Shown one piece after another: positions 46,209 through 55,278 of a stretch of DNA of 64,000 nt; within the stretch, counting starts at the first letter, position 1, and each line of letters opens with the position of its first letter. The stretch comes from Methanobrevibacter sp. (GTDB lineage: Archaea > Methanobacteriota > Methanobacteria > Methanobacteriales > Methanobacteriaceae), in the NCBI RefSeq assembly GCF_017940815.1, contig NZ_JAGAXX010000028.1, forward strand, positions 1 through 64,000, in the 5' to 3' direction. The notes beneath the pieces are model-generated. The model did no database searches. It was not told where the DNA came from and saw nothing but the letters and a program-made list of their open reading frames with translations. Both the position numbers and the translations under genes were made by a program.

Positions 46209-47482
46209 TAGAAATCGCCTTTAGCTATTTTTACTGCACAATACTCTCCGCACATTGCGCACATTTCATCATCGTCAAGCTCGCACTTGTCACGGTATTT
46301 TCTAGGTTTTGACTTGTCCAATGCAAGGTCAAACTGTGCTTCCCAATCGAATTCCTTTCTTGCCTTTGCCATTGCGCGTTCCCTTTCCCAAGCTTGCGGA
46401 AGTCCTTTTGCAACATCTGCTGCTTCAGCAGCAATCTTGGATGCGACAACTCCTTCTTTAACGTCTTCAAGACTTGGAAGGGACAAGTGTTCTGCAGGTG
46501 TCACATAGCATAGGAAGCTTGCTCCTGCGGTTGCAGCTATTGCTCCCCCTATTGCTCCTGTGATGTGGTCATAACCCGGAGCGAGGTCAGTCACAAGAGG
46601 TCCTAAAACGTAAAATGGCGCTCCGTGACAGATTGTCTTTTGTATTTCCATGTTTGCCTTGATTTGGTTTAAAGGCATGTGTCCAGGCCCTTCAACCATC
46701 ACTTGAACATTTGCGTCCTGTGCCCTTTTGACCAATCCTCCCAGGTTTACAAGCTCTTGAATTTGAGGGATATCGCTTGCATCTGATAGGCATCCCGGTC
46801 TCAATCCGTCGCCTAGGGATAATGTGATGTCGTATTCATAGGATAATTCCAATAGATAATCATAATTTTCATATAATGGGTTTTCCATATCGTTGTGGTT
46901 GATCCATGATGCCATGAATGTTCCTCCACGGCTTACAATTCCCATCATACGGTTTGCTGCCTTAAGCTTTTGGACAAGGTCCTTTGTGATTCCACAGTGG
47001 AGTGTCATGAAGTCCACTCCCTCTTTTGCCTGATTTTCTATTGCCTTGAAGATGTCGTCAGGATCCATGTCAATGATTTCATTGCCCTTGTTTAAGGTGA
47101 CTACTCCTGCCTCATAGATTGGAACGGTTCCAATGCACAAATCAACTGCATCCATAATCTTTTTCCTGAACAGCTTCAAATCTGAACCTGTTGACAAGTC
47201 CATCAATGCGTCCGCACCGTATTCCTGTGCAAGTTTTGCCTTGTTGATTTCCAAGTCCAAGTCATCAATCTTTGATGAAGAACCGATATTCGCATTGACC
47301 TTGGTTGTCAGGCATTCTCCAATACCGCATGGTTTTGAATGGCCATTTACATTTTTGGGAATTACTACTTTTCCCATATCAATTAATTTAGCTAGCTTGT
47401 TTACATCTATATTTTCTTTTTGAGCAACAAACTCCATTTCTGGTGTGATGTTGCCTTTTTGTGCTTCACTTTTTTGAGTCAA
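46208..47482 (-). CDS. thiC: Phosphomethylpyrimidine synthase ThiC
   Basis: Radical SAM-type enzyme that rearranges 5-aminoimidazole ribotide into the hydroxymethylpyrimidine phosphate of thiamine. The 424-residue protein has the family blocks NVNGHSKPCGIGECLTTKVNANIGSS, DGLRPGCLSDASD, EGPGHMPLNQI, LGPLVTDLAPGYDHI and GAIGGA. The C-terminal cluster motif is C408-x2-C411-x3-C415 (CAMCGEYC), one residue shorter between the last two cysteines than the CX2CX4C of well-studied bacterial enzymes. I believe this is the archaeal form. It lacks the long N-terminal extension of bacterial ThiC, also usual in archaea. It shares a divergent promoter region with the methanogenesis marker gene and overlaps lig downstream. 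No riboswitch could be recognised upstream. Confidence 0.95.
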   Translation of the reverse strand: MTQKSEAQKGNITPEMEFVAQKENIDVNKLAKLIDMGKVVIPKNVNGHSKPCGIGECLTTKVNANIGSSSKIDDLDLEINKAKLAQEYGADALMDLSTGSDLKLFRKKIMDAVDLCIGTVPIYEAGVVTLNKGNEIIDMDPDDIFKAIENQAKEGVDFMTLHCGITKDLVQKLKAANRMMGIVSRGGTFMASWINHNDMENPLYENYDYLLELSYEYDITLSLGDGLRPGCLSDASDIPQIQELVNLGGLVKRAQDANVQVMVEGPGHMPLNQIKANMEIQKTICHGAPFYVLGPLVTDLAPGYDHITGAIGGAIAATAGASFLCYVTPAEHLSLPSLEDVKEGVVASKIAAEAADVAKGLPQAWERERAMAKARKEFDWEAQFDLALDKSKPRKYRDKCELDDDEMCAMCGEYCAVKIAKGDF

Positions 47483-47587
47483 ATTTATCCCTCATGTTGA
47501 CTAATCATTAATAATATTAGATTTTCTTAATATATAGAATTAATTTTTTATATTGTCGTTTTAATATTATTAAACATTGGTGGTTAT

Positions 47588-48442
47588 ATGGTTAAAGATA
47601 GACATGTTATTGAAACATTGGGAAAAGTGCGTGTGGTAATCGAAAACGGTGAAATCACTGAAGTTGGCTCATCAGACATGAAATATTGTCCTATGTTTCA
47701 TGCAATGCATGGAGTGGAAGAGTTAAATGAGGAATTCATACGCAAGAACATTAATTTCAGAATCAATGATTTCGGAATGTGCACTCCAGAAAGGGTTGTT
47801 GAGATGGATGATTTGGTCACTGTTGGAATATCTGAAATTCTCAAGACCAATATGGAAAAAGGAAACATCGACTGTGTTGTCGGAGCATGTGATGGTGCCG
47901 GAACATTGCTCATGACCAATCCTCGCGTCGTTCAGGGAGTCGGCGGAAGGGTGTCAGGCCTTGTAAGCACAACCCCCATTCCTGAAGTCATTGAAAAATT
48001 AGAGGAAAAGGATTGCGTAATTCTGAACCCCGAAACCGCTGAATTGAATCAATTGGAAGGATTGAAACTGGCTTTGGATAGGGGATATAAGAACATTGCA
48101 ATAACAATACTTCCTTCACCTATGGTTGAGGAGATAAGGAATTATCCTGTTGATGATGGCGTTAACGTTTATATTTTCGTGGCCCACACAACAGGCGCCA
48201 GTGCTGATGAGGTTAAAATGCTTTTTGAAAATGCAGACATTGTAACAGCTTGCGCTTCAAAGGCAATTGATGAGTATGCTGACGAGCATGAGCCTTATTA
48301 CTATGGGGTTAAGGTTCCGATTTTCTGTGCCAGTGATGATGGCCGCAGGTTCTTGGACATTAGGCTTGAAAAAATCGGCAAGCCTCTAACAACCAATAAT
48401 TATCCGAGAAACAAGGATGATACTCCAAATAAGTTAATTTAG
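47588..48442 (+). CDS. Methanogenesis marker protein 8 (DUF2099)
   Basis: A 284-residue protein I recognise as DUF2099, known as methanogenesis marker protein 8 because it occurs essentially only in methanogens. Its exact role is not established; a function in maturing or repairing methanogenesis enzymes is often supposed. Visible features are a short N-terminal beta segment (VIETLGKVRVVIENGEITEVG), a Cys/His-containing YCPMFHAMHG, FRINDFGMCTP, CDGAGTLLMTNPRVVQG and VSTTPIPEVI, then a helical C-terminal part with FVAHTTG and TACASKAI. GGTGG lies just before ATG 47588. The exonuclease gene follows after ten bases, so the two form an operon, divergent from thiC. Confidence 0.85.
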   Translation: MVKDRHVIETLGKVRVVIENGEITEVGSSDMKYCPMFHAMHGVEELNEEFIRKNINFRINDFGMCTPERVVEMDDLVTVGISEILKTNMEKGNIDCVVGACDGAGTLLMTNPRVVQGVGGRVSGLVSTTPIPEVIEKLEEKDCVILNPETAELNQLEGLKLALDRGYKNIAITILPSPMVEEIRNYPVDDGVNVYIFVAHTTGASADEVKMLFENADIVTACASKAIDEYADEHEPYYYGVKVPIFCASDDGRRFLDIRLEKIGKPLTTNNYPRNKDDTPNKLI

Positions 48443-48452
48443 GATGTAAAAA

Positions 48453-49106
48453 ATGAAAGTGATATATTTTGATACCGAGACATCAGGTCTCGATTTTTTA
48501 AGCTGCAGGATTATAGAACTGGCGATGCTGATTGATGATGATGGAAACATCACCGAATATGATGAATTCATAAACATTGATGAGGATTTGCCTCCAAAAA
48601 TCACTGAAATAACCGGTATCACAGATGAGATGCTTATAACTAAGGGGATAAGTGAAAGGGAAGTTGCTTGCGATTTGAAGGATAACCTGACTCCGGGAAC
48701 ATTGATGATTGCTCACAATTGCCAGTTTGACTTGGCATTTGTATACTATCTTTTAAAAAGGCATTTTCCTGATGAGGCTGATGACATCGTATCTGGCCTT
48801 GACTGGATTGATACTGTAACAGTCCTGAAAGACCGTAAGGAATTTCCTCACAAGCTAATCGATGCCGTTAAGCATTATGGTATTGATGAAGTCAATTTCC
48901 ACAGGGCAATCGATGATACAAAAGCGTTGTATAATGTCACTCAGGCAATGATGGATGAGCGATCTGATTTGGAGGAATATATTAACATTTTTGGTTATAA
49001 TCCTAAATGGGGTGTCAGTGGTCCTAGATTTGATTTCATTGAATATAAAAGGCAATATTTCAATAAGGGTATTGTTCCTTCAGATTATATATTGCCTAGA
49101 AAATAA
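48453..49106 (+). CDS. DnaQ-like DEDDh 3'-5' exonuclease
   Basis: A 217-residue exonuclease of the DnaQ/RNase T superfamily. Catalytic residues are visible as D7 and E9 in YFDTETSG, D93 in AHNCQFDLAF, and H150/D155 in HRAIDDTKA, which makes it a DEDDh enzyme. The C-terminal 40 residues (GYNPKWGVSGPRFDFIEYK) are an extension outside the core. It could be a proofreading-type, repair or oligoribonuclease-like enzyme; the family does not decide the substrate. It is co-directional with, and ten bases after, the marker 8 gene. A run of nine T residues directly follows the stop, and beyond that lies the hairpin array shared with the convergent cdc48 gene. Confidence 0.9.
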   Translation: MKVIYFDTETSGLDFLSCRIIELAMLIDDDGNITEYDEFINIDEDLPPKITEITGITDEMLITKGISEREVACDLKDNLTPGTLMIAHNCQFDLAFVYYLLKRHFPDEADDIVSGLDWIDTVTVLKDRKEFPHKLIDAVKHYGIDEVNFHRAIDDTKALYNVTQAMMDERSDLEEYINIFGYNPKWGVSGPRFDFIEYKRQYFNKGIVPSDYILPRK

Positions 49107-49120
49107 GTCTTTTTTTTTAA

Positions 49121-49274
49121 ATGGAGGTTGGGGGAGGATTCCATATCCTCCCCAGATTTAATAGAGAATGCGATAAATATAATGGAGGTTGTGGGAAAGA
49201 TTGTCCTTATCTTTCCCGAGGTTAAAATATGGTTAGAAGTTAAATAGGATGGTGTAGGGAGTGTTTGTCCCTAC
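49121..49274. repeat. Array of three hairpins at 61-62 bp period between exonuclease and cdc48
   Basis: Hairpin 1 is GGGGAGGAT/ATCCTCCCC (49131-49153), hairpin 2 is GGGAAAGAT/ATCTTTCCC (49193-49217) and hairpin 3 is GTAGGGA/TCCCTAC (49254-49274). Their starts are 62 and 61 bp apart. ATGGAGGTTG precedes hairpins 1 and 2 (49121, 49182). Hairpins 1 and 2 differ at two stem positions, each with the compensating change on the other arm. Hairpin 3 contains the cdc48 stop codon. They may act as tandem bidirectional terminators or as a small structured RNA. Confidence 0.7.
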
Positions 49275-51475
49275 ATGTATTGAACTAACTGTTCTTCTTG
49301 GATTTGATTGTTTCCTGGCTTCACCTTGTCTATTGCTTCTTTGAAGTATTTGTATGGGATTTCACTAGCTTCAAGGTCATCTCTTAATGCAAGCATTGCA
49401 GCTTCTCTGCAAACAGCTTCAATGTCTGCTCCGACATAACCGTCTGTGTTTTTGGCTAATTTTTTAAGATCAACGTCTTTTGCAAGTGGCATGTCTTTTG
49501 TATGCACTTTGAAGATGGACACTCTTGCGTCCTCGTCAGGTTCTCCGACTTCAATGTGTCTGTCGAATCTTCCAGGCCTCATGAGTCCTGTGTCCAGAAT
49601 GTCTGGCCTGTTTGTTGCCGCAATGATTGCAACGTCTTCAAGCTCTTCAAGACCGTCCATTTCAGTTAACAATTGGTTTACCACTCTTTTTGTCACTCCG
49701 CTGTCAGTGTCGTTTCCGCTACGTGCGCTGGCTATTGCATCGATTTCATCGAAAAAGATCACAGTTGGGGAAGCCTGTTTTGCTTTTCTGAATACTTCAC
49801 GAACACCTTTTTCGGATTCTCCGACCCATTTGGACAGGAGTTCAGGTCCTTTAACGGAAATGAAGTTCGCTTCACTTTCACTTGCAACCGCTTTTGCAAG
49901 CAAAGTTTTACCGGTTCCCGGAATTCCGTAAAGCAATGTTCCTTTTGGAGGTCTGATTCCTAGGCGTTGGAAGGTTTCAGGATGTTTTAAAGGCCATTCT
50001 ACAGCTTCTTTAAGTTCTTGTTTTACGTCTTCAAGTCCTCCAACATCGTCCCATTTGATGTCTGGGATTTGCACAAGGACTTCCCTTAGTGCGGAAGGTT
50101 GGATTTCTTTTTGTGCGTTCTTGAAGTCATCTCCGTTCACCACGATTTTTTCCATAACTTCTTTTGGAATCTCTTCGTCGTTTTGAATTTCTGGCAATAT
50201 TCTTCTTACTACTCTCATTGCAGCTTCTTTACATAATGATTCGAGATCTGCTCCCACAAATCCGTGGGTGGTATTTGCGATTTTGTCCAGGTCCACATCA
50301 TCTGCAAGAGGCATGTTTCTGGTGTGAATTTCAAGCACTTCTTTTCTTTCTTCTGTGTCAGGTACTCCAATTTCAATTTCCCTGTCGAATCTTCCAGGTC
50401 TTCTGAGTGCTGGGTCAAGGGAATCAGGACGGTTGGTAGCACCGATTACCACGACTTGGCCACGGGATTTGAGTCCATCCATCAATGTTAGAAGTTGTGC
50501 AACGGTTCTTCTTTCAACTTCTCCATTGGTTTCTTCTCTTTTTGGAGCAATTGCATCGAGTTCATCTATGAATATGATTGAAGGGGAGTTTTCTTCTGCT
50601 TCTTCGAAGTATTCTCTTAGGTTCTCTTCAGATCCGCCCACATATTTGCTCATGATTTCTGGCCCATTTATTAAAATGAAATGGGCGTCACTTTCACTGG
50701 CTACTGCTTTTGCCAGTAAGGTTTTACCTGTTCCAGGTGGTCCGTGCATCAATACACCTTTTGGAGGTGCAATTCCTAATTTTTCGAAGAGTTCTGGTCT
50801 TTTAAGAGGAATCTCAATCATTTCTCTGACTTTTTTGACTTCTTCCTTAAGACCTCCGATGTCTTCGTAGCTTACATCAACGAGGTTGCTTACTCCCTCG
50901 ATTTTTGAAACGTCCACAGGAGATTCATGTAATTGCACTTCTGTATTTGGTCCCACAATCACGATGTCTTTAGGACTTGTGGACACTACTGCGAATTTTA
51001 TTTCGCGCATTGCTGGGGTGAAATCCATCAATTCATCGAAGAGGCTGTTGAATCCCATTCCCATGCTTGGTCTTGGTGCACGGATTTGTGATCCTATTAT
51101 GTCCCCTTGGACCATTACTTTTCCTGCGAATAGTCCACGAACATCTCCTTGTACACGAATGTTATCTTCAGTTGGAGCTAAAACAACTTTTTTTGCTTCT
51201 GTTGCTTTTGCTTTTTTAACAGTGACTTCACCACCGATGGTTGCACCGGAGTTTTTACGAACGAGTCCATCTATTCTTATTACTCCAAGTCCGATATCAG
51301 TTTGTGAAGGAAGAGCGATAGCTGCAGTTTTTCTTTCTCCAACAATTTCAATCAGGTCTCTTTCATGGATTCCTAACTCGTCCATGACATTTGGATCGAG
51401 TCTTGCCAATCCTTGGCCGACATCCTTTTGTGAAATTGCTTCTGCAACTTTTAGTGTGATTTCATTTTCTGCCAT
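49271..51475 (-). CDS. Cdc48/p97-type AAA+ ATPase
   Basis: Hexameric ATP-driven unfoldase of the Cdc48/VCP family that extracts and unfolds proteins, often for the proteasome. The 734-residue protein has the double-psi barrel N-domain (residues 1 to about 180), then D1 with Walker A GPPGTGKT (K251) and Walker [13 protein letters not shown] (D304/E305), the arginine-finger region [13 protein letters not shown], and D2 with GIPGTGKT (K523), [16 protein letters not shown] and [13 protein letters not shown]. The usual second residue of the D2 P-loop, Pro, is Ile. The C-terminus ends VQYM, similar to but not a proper HbYX proteasome-docking motif. GGAGATGAT precedes ATG 51475. The long upstream region carries a TATA box and an inverted repeat. 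Its stop codon lies in a hairpin. Confidence 0.95.
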   Translation of the reverse strand: MAENEITLKVAEAISQKDVGQGLARLDPNVMDELGIHERDLIEIVGERKTAAIALPSQTDIGLGVIRIDGLVRKNSGATIGGEVTVKKAKATEAKKVVLAPTEDNIRVQGDVRGLFAGKVMVQGDIIGSQIRAPRPSMGMGFNSLFDELMDFTPAMREIKFAVVSTSPKDIVIVGPNTEVQLHESPVDVSKIEGVSNLVDVSYEDIGGLKEEVKKVREMIEIPLKRPELFEKLGIAPPKGVLMHGPPGTGKTLLAKAVASESDAHFILINGPEIMSKYVGGSEENLREYFEEAEENSPSIIFIDELDAIAPKREETNGEVERRTVAQLLTLMDGLKSRGQVVVIGATNRPDSLDPALRRPGRFDREIEIGVPDTEERKEVLEIHTRNMPLADDVDLDKIANTTHGFVGADLESLCKEAAMRVVRRILPEIQNDEEIPKEVMEKIVVNGDDFKNAQKEIQPSALREVLVQIPDIKWDDVGGLEDVKQELKEAVEWPLKHPETFQRLGIRPPKGTLLYGIPGTGKTLLAKAVASESEANFISVKGPELLSKWVGESEKGVREVFRKAKQASPTVIFFDEIDAIASARSGNDTDSGVTKRVVNQLLTEMDGLEELEDVAIIAATNRPDILDTGLMRPGRFDRHIEVGEPDEDARVSIFKVHTKDMPLAKDVDLKKLAKNTDGYVGADIEAVCREAAMLALRDDLEASEIPYKYFKEAIDKVKPGNNQIQEEQLVQYM

Positions 51476-51786
51476 GATATCATCTCCATTTTTTGGCTGT
51501 AATGTATTGTAATTGTAATGTCAAAATCTTTTTGTTACTTTTTGTAACTTTATTGACAAAGTAATCTGTGTATGTCTTACTATATAAATGTTTCGGTTTT
51601 GACATTTTTTCAAATAGGTATAAAACAAGGTTATTTATTTAAAATATAAACTATTGTTGTGTTGACACTATAAAAATAATTTAAAATAAAAATTTATAAA
51701 AAATAATAAATATTAAAGTGCTATATTAAATTTAAAAATTTAATTACTTTTAGACACTTTAACTTTTGTTCGTATTGTTCGAAACA
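51476..51786 (-). promoter_or_regulatory. Long cdc48 promoter/leader region with inverted repeat
   Basis: This 311-bp gap has no gene. On the minus strand ATTTATATA (51581-51589) is the best TATA box and predicts a start near 51560, leaving a leader of about 85 nt. Just inside it lies GTTAC-N5-GTAAC (51534-51548). The motif TTGACA or its complement occurs several times in the gap (51519, 51553, 51600 and 51663 areas). From 51670 to 51780 the DNA is AT-rich and featureless. Confidence 0.5.
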
Positions 51787-53088
51787 TTATCTTATGGTTC
51801 CACCAAAACCTGTGAATAAGTTTTTCACATTTTCAATGTCACTTTTGGACAACGCTGTGACTTCAAATGTCAGGCTGATTGAATCATCTGCAATCTGAGG
51901 TCCGTTATATGCGTCTGTCAGTTTGATGTCGATGATGTTGTCCAGATTCATGACTGTGTTTTGGATTGTTTCGACATGGACGCTCTTGGAGAAGATGCAG
52001 CTTATGGATTCGGTTTTACTGTTCAAATTATTGATTTTCCAGTCATACAATTCCTCATCACTTAAAACTTCAATGTTTGCTATGCGCAATCTCTTGACTT
52101 GATTGCCACGCTTTAAGATGGCGGTCTTGTCCTCTATTCCATCCAGTATTCCAACATGAATCTTTCCTGAATAGATATGTTTGAGGCCAACCTCTTTGCC
52201 TATTGACTTGTTCAATAATGTGAACTCATGGCTCAATGCGTTGATTGCCTTGTCACTTCTACCCAATGCATTCTTAATGTCGCCCATATGTTTGGTTGCC
52301 TTGATTGCTATGTCGACAAATGAGTCCTCATCTCCGTTATTTATGACGTCCCTCAATTCGATGACCGCTTCGGCAAAGGTGTTTCTGATTTTTGGCCCGT
52401 TATTGTTCATGGATTGGATATTGTATGTCAAATATGGATTTTGAGCTACAATACGGGCAATCATATCAATCATCAGATTGTATATTGGACTTTCATAGTC
52501 TTCGCTTTCACTCAAATCGACTTTCAGCTTTTCAATTGCAGAGGCAGTTGATATAAAGGAGAAGTGTGTCAGAACTTGGACGATGCTCATCATGAAATCA
52601 TGCTTTTCGGCAGTGGTTTCAATTATTCTCATGTTCTTGCTTGAAAGGTAATCATAAACCTTGCTGTACCATTCACCCTTCTTGTCTGCGGTCAGAACTA
52701 TGACCTGATTGTCAAGCTCGGTTGTGCGGGGACCAAAAACAGGGTGTGTTGGAATGTATTCAACGGTTTCAGGCAGGCATTCCGCCATGGTCTTTGAGGG
52801 TTCCTCCTTGACACTTGTAACGTCAACCATCAGGGATCCGCTTTTCATGAAAGGTGCAACTTCCTGAATGACGTCTGATGTGTACTGGATTGGAACGGAT
52901 ATGATGAGTATGTCGCTGATGTTTGCAAGGCCTGCATTGGACTCGATATAATTGACGCCCAATTCCTTTGCAACGTTTCTACCTTTATTGTGGTCGGTTC
53001 CTGTAATGTATACTTCAAATTCTTCCCTGAAGTAGTAGATTAGTGTTTTTCCTAAACCATCACTACCTCCAATTATTCCAACATTCAT
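51787..53088 (-). CDS. tyrA: Prephenate dehydrogenase with C-terminal ACT-like domain
   Basis: Oxidatively decarboxylates prephenate to 4-hydroxyphenylpyruvate for tyrosine synthesis. Residues 1 to about 160 are the NAD(P)-binding Rossmann domain: GIIGGSDGLGKTL (4-16), VDVTSVKEEP and the family signature THPVFGPR. Residues about 170-270 are the helical dimerisation domain (SIVQVLTHFSFIS, RNTFAEAVIELRDVI). The C-terminal part, about 280-433, includes a linker and an ACT-like domain (ISCIFSKSVHVETIQNTVMNLDNIIDIKLTDAY) that probably binds tyrosine for feedback control. At 433 residues it is longer than minimal TyrA and matches methanogen enzymes as I remember them. It shares a divergent promoter region with pelota and precedes cdc48 by 311 bp, so it is probably transcribed alone. 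Confidence 0.9.
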   Translation of the reverse strand: MNVGIIGGSDGLGKTLIYYFREEFEVYITGTDHNKGRNVAKELGVNYIESNAGLANISDILIISVPIQYTSDVIQEVAPFMKSGSLMVDVTSVKEEPSKTMAECLPETVEYIPTHPVFGPRTTELDNQVIVLTADKKGEWYSKVYDYLSSKNMRIIETTAEKHDFMMSIVQVLTHFSFISTASAIEKLKVDLSESEDYESPIYNLMIDMIARIVAQNPYLTYNIQSMNNNGPKIRNTFAEAVIELRDVINNGDEDSFVDIAIKATKHMGDIKNALGRSDKAINALSHEFTLLNKSIGKEVGLKHIYSGKIHVGILDGIEDKTAILKRGNQVKRLRIANIEVLSDEELYDWKINNLNSKTESISCIFSKSVHVETIQNTVMNLDNIIDIKLTDAYNGPQIADDSISLTFEVTALSKSDIENVKNLFTGFGGTIR

Positions 53089-53188
53089 ATTAATCAGTTA
53101 ATATTTAATGATTATAATTATTTAAATAGATTGTTCCATTTCTTCAAAAATTTTTAATAGTATTACATTATAACTAATTAATGTTATT

Positions 53189-54250
53189 ATGAAAGTTATA
53201 AACGAAGATGAGAAGGAAGGTTTTGTTAAGGTTGTTCCTGAAACCTTGGACGATTTGTGGCATCTGTCCCACATTATTGAGGTTGGCGACAACGCTTCAT
53301 CAAAAACAACCAGGCGTATACAAGACACTTCCGGGGATAAAGTTAGAAGTGATAGGGGAGTTAAGAAAACATTTACTTTAGGACTGGACATCGAAAACAT
53401 TTCATTTCAACTCTTCACAGGAAAGTTAAGACTAACCGGCGTAATTACAAGGGGTCCTGAAGACTTGGTGCCTCTCGGATCACACCATACATTGGAAGTC
53501 AAGCTCAACACTCCATTGTCAATCACAAAAAACAGGTGGCCAAAGTGGGCCATCAAGAGATTGAATCAGGCTATTGAAGCATCCAAAAAATTATCTGCGA
53601 TAATTGTGGTTCTTGAGGATGACACTGCAACATTGGGACTTATGAGACAATTCGGAATAGAGTACTACGGTCCGATTAAGGGACATGTTTCAGGCAAGCG
53701 CATAATCGATAAGAACCGTCAAAAGAACATTGTCCAATTCTATGAGAAGGTAATAGAGTCCATCACAAAATTCGATTCAATTCAAAATATTGTTATTGCA
53801 GGGCCCGGTTTTGTTAAAAACGACTTTTACGATTACTTAAAGGATAAGCACCAAGACCTTGCCAAAATATCAATCATTGAAGCCACAGGTGCCGGAGGTA
53901 GAAATGGGATTTCTGAGGTTTTAAAGAAAGGTACTGTTGAAAAGTTAACTTCAGAGAATCGTGTGGCTCAGGAAATGGGTGCAATCAATAATCTGCTTTC
54001 AGAAATCGGTAAAAATTCCTCAAAAATTGCTTATGGTGTAAAAGAAACACAGAATGCAATCAACTTGGGTGCAGTATCGCAACTGTTGATTTTGGATACT
54101 CAGGTTGCCGAAGAGGACATGGGTGATTCCATGGATATGGTCGAGAATATGAAAGGTGATGTAATGGTTGTCAGTAGCGAGCATGAAGGCGGAAAACAAT
54201 TGGAAAGTCTTGGAGGCATGGCGGCTATCCTAAGGTATAAAATTAATTAA
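53189..54250 (+). CDS. pelA: Pelota, mRNA surveillance and ribosome-rescue factor
   Basis: Archaeal Pelota (Dom34), which enters the A site of stalled ribosomes and, with ABCE1, splits them. Domain 1 (residues 1 to about 130) is the Sm-like domain with LDDLWHLSHIIEVGD and the region facing the A site. The central domain (about 140-265) has VVLEDDTATLGLMRQFGIEYYG and IVIAGPGFVKNDF. It lacks the GGQ loop of the related release factor aRF1, as expected. The C-terminal domain (about 270-353) has VKETQNAINLGAVSQLLI and VVSSEHEGGKQLESLGGMAAILRY. Length (353) is typical. No strong ribosome-binding site is seen before ATG 53189. It is divergent from tyrA. Confidence 0.95.
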   Translation: MKVINEDEKEGFVKVVPETLDDLWHLSHIIEVGDNASSKTTRRIQDTSGDKVRSDRGVKKTFTLGLDIENISFQLFTGKLRLTGVITRGPEDLVPLGSHHTLEVKLNTPLSITKNRWPKWAIKRLNQAIEASKKLSAIIVVLEDDTATLGLMRQFGIEYYGPIKGHVSGKRIIDKNRQKNIVQFYEKVIESITKFDSIQNIVIAGPGFVKNDFYDYLKDKHQDLAKISIIEATGAGGRNGISEVLKKGTVEKLTSENRVAQEMGAINNLLSEIGKNSSKIAYGVKETQNAINLGAVSQLLILDTQVAEEDMGDSMDMVENMKGDVMVVSSEHEGGKQLESLGGMAAILRYKIN

Positions 54251-54310
54251 TATTTATATATTAAGAAAAATTAAAATCATATATATAAATTATTATCAAC
54301 TGTGATTTTC

Positions 54311-55273
54311 ATGATGTATACATCGATACTTTTTGCATTAATATTTGTTTTTGTCATATCTGCAATAGGTACTGCTGTAATAAATATAATATTTAGATTT
54401 TTGGGCGAAAGAGGATATTTGGGAAACCTGTTTCCAAACGTTAGGGGTGGAACTCCACGTGCTGTGGGTATAATTCCATTTTTAATATTGTCTTTTTATA
54501 TGTTGCCTGGTTTTAATAATCTGATTTTAATAATAGGTATTTTTGCATTAATTGACGACATTTTGGGAAGAAAGAAATCTCCGTTCGGTATGGAATGGGG
54601 ACAGTTGTCTAGGGGTATCGGAATAATCATTGTAATGGTTGTTGGTTTGCTTGAAGGATTGGGCGTATCTTCAATTTTTATTGCGTTAATGGTGCAGCCG
54701 TTAAACATTTCAGACATGCAACCGGGTTCTACATGCATTGTAACAATCATAATGTCTGTTTTGACAATTTTTGCAATGTTGATTGTCGGATCTCAGCCAT
54801 ATGCTGAACTTCCTGCTATTTACACTCCATTATTAATATTGGTTGTATGCATGGCTTATTCTCCGCTTGACTTTTCAGGAAAAATCATGTTGGGCGAAGT
54901 TGGAAATCACACATTTGGAATTGCACTTGGTCTAGCTTATTATGTTATGGGCGGACTGGTGGGTGTGCTTGTATTCGGATTTATCACAACCGCATTGATT
55001 GCATTTGTTAGAAGAAACAATTTGAGAGTGTTCTTCAGACAGCAATTAAGATTGCTTGACCCTACCTTCGGAGATTATTTCATGGACGTTTTAACTGGAG
55101 GGGGATTAGGAGACTTACTCAGAAAATGGATTTTAAGAGATAATCAATATAGGATAACAAACCCATTATTGATTTCATTAGGTTTCAGAAGATTAGTATA
55201 CAATCCTCATGCAAGACATCACGAAAAATATGTTCCAAAAAATTATATTCCTCGTTTAGGAAAAGGAGAGTGA
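54311..55273 (+). CDS. MraY-like phospho-sugar transferase, candidate pseudomurein lipid I synthase
   Basis: Polytopic membrane protein of the MraY/WecA (polyprenyl-phosphate N-acetylhexosamine-1-phosphate transferase) superfamily. ATG 54311 is preferred over GTG 54302 because GTGAT then serves as ribosome-binding site. Counterparts of MraY motifs appear in order: GGTP (46-49), the catalytic Asp pair DD (82-83) in IDDILGRK, LGEVGNHTFGIALG (194-207) at the place of GDVGSLALG, with Glu where the third catalytic Asp stands, and PHARHH (299-304) at the place of the PxHHH motif. About nine hydrophobic segments fill the rest. With the glycosyltransferase that starts five bases later it makes a MraY/MurG-like pair, which in a pseudomurein-walled organism suggests the undecaprenyl-linked wall precursor steps. 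The substrate is inferred. Confidence 0.75.
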   Translation: MMYTSILFALIFVFVISAIGTAVINIIFRFLGERGYLGNLFPNVRGGTPRAVGIIPFLILSFYMLPGFNNLILIIGIFALIDDILGRKKSPFGMEWGQLSRGIGIIIVMVVGLLEGLGVSSIFIALMVQPLNISDMQPGSTCIVTIIMSVLTIFAMLIVGSQPYAELPAIYTPLLILVVCMAYSPLDFSGKIMLGEVGNHTFGIALGLAYYVMGGLVGVLVFGFITTALIAFVRRNNLRVFFRQQLRLLDPTFGDYFMDVLTGGGLGDLLRKWILRDNQYRITNPLLISLGFRRLVYNPHARHHEKYVPKNYIPRLGKGE

Positions 55274-55278
55274 TTCTT

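Noticed and set aside
47483-47587. Thiamine pyrophosphate riboswitch upstream of thiC
   Set aside because: The gap is only about 100 bp, very AT-rich, holds two divergent promoters and shows no THI-box-like elements.
48955-49161. Plus-strand open frame overlapping the end of the exonuclease gene
   Set aside because: It is out of frame with a gene that has all DEDDh motifs and shows no family resemblance or start signal.
49121-49223. Possible 34-codon Cys-containing gene starting ATGGAGGTTG and spanning the first two hairpins
   Set aside because: There is no ribosome-binding site before it, and the same sequence is better explained by two hairpins with compensatory changes, which ignore reading frame.
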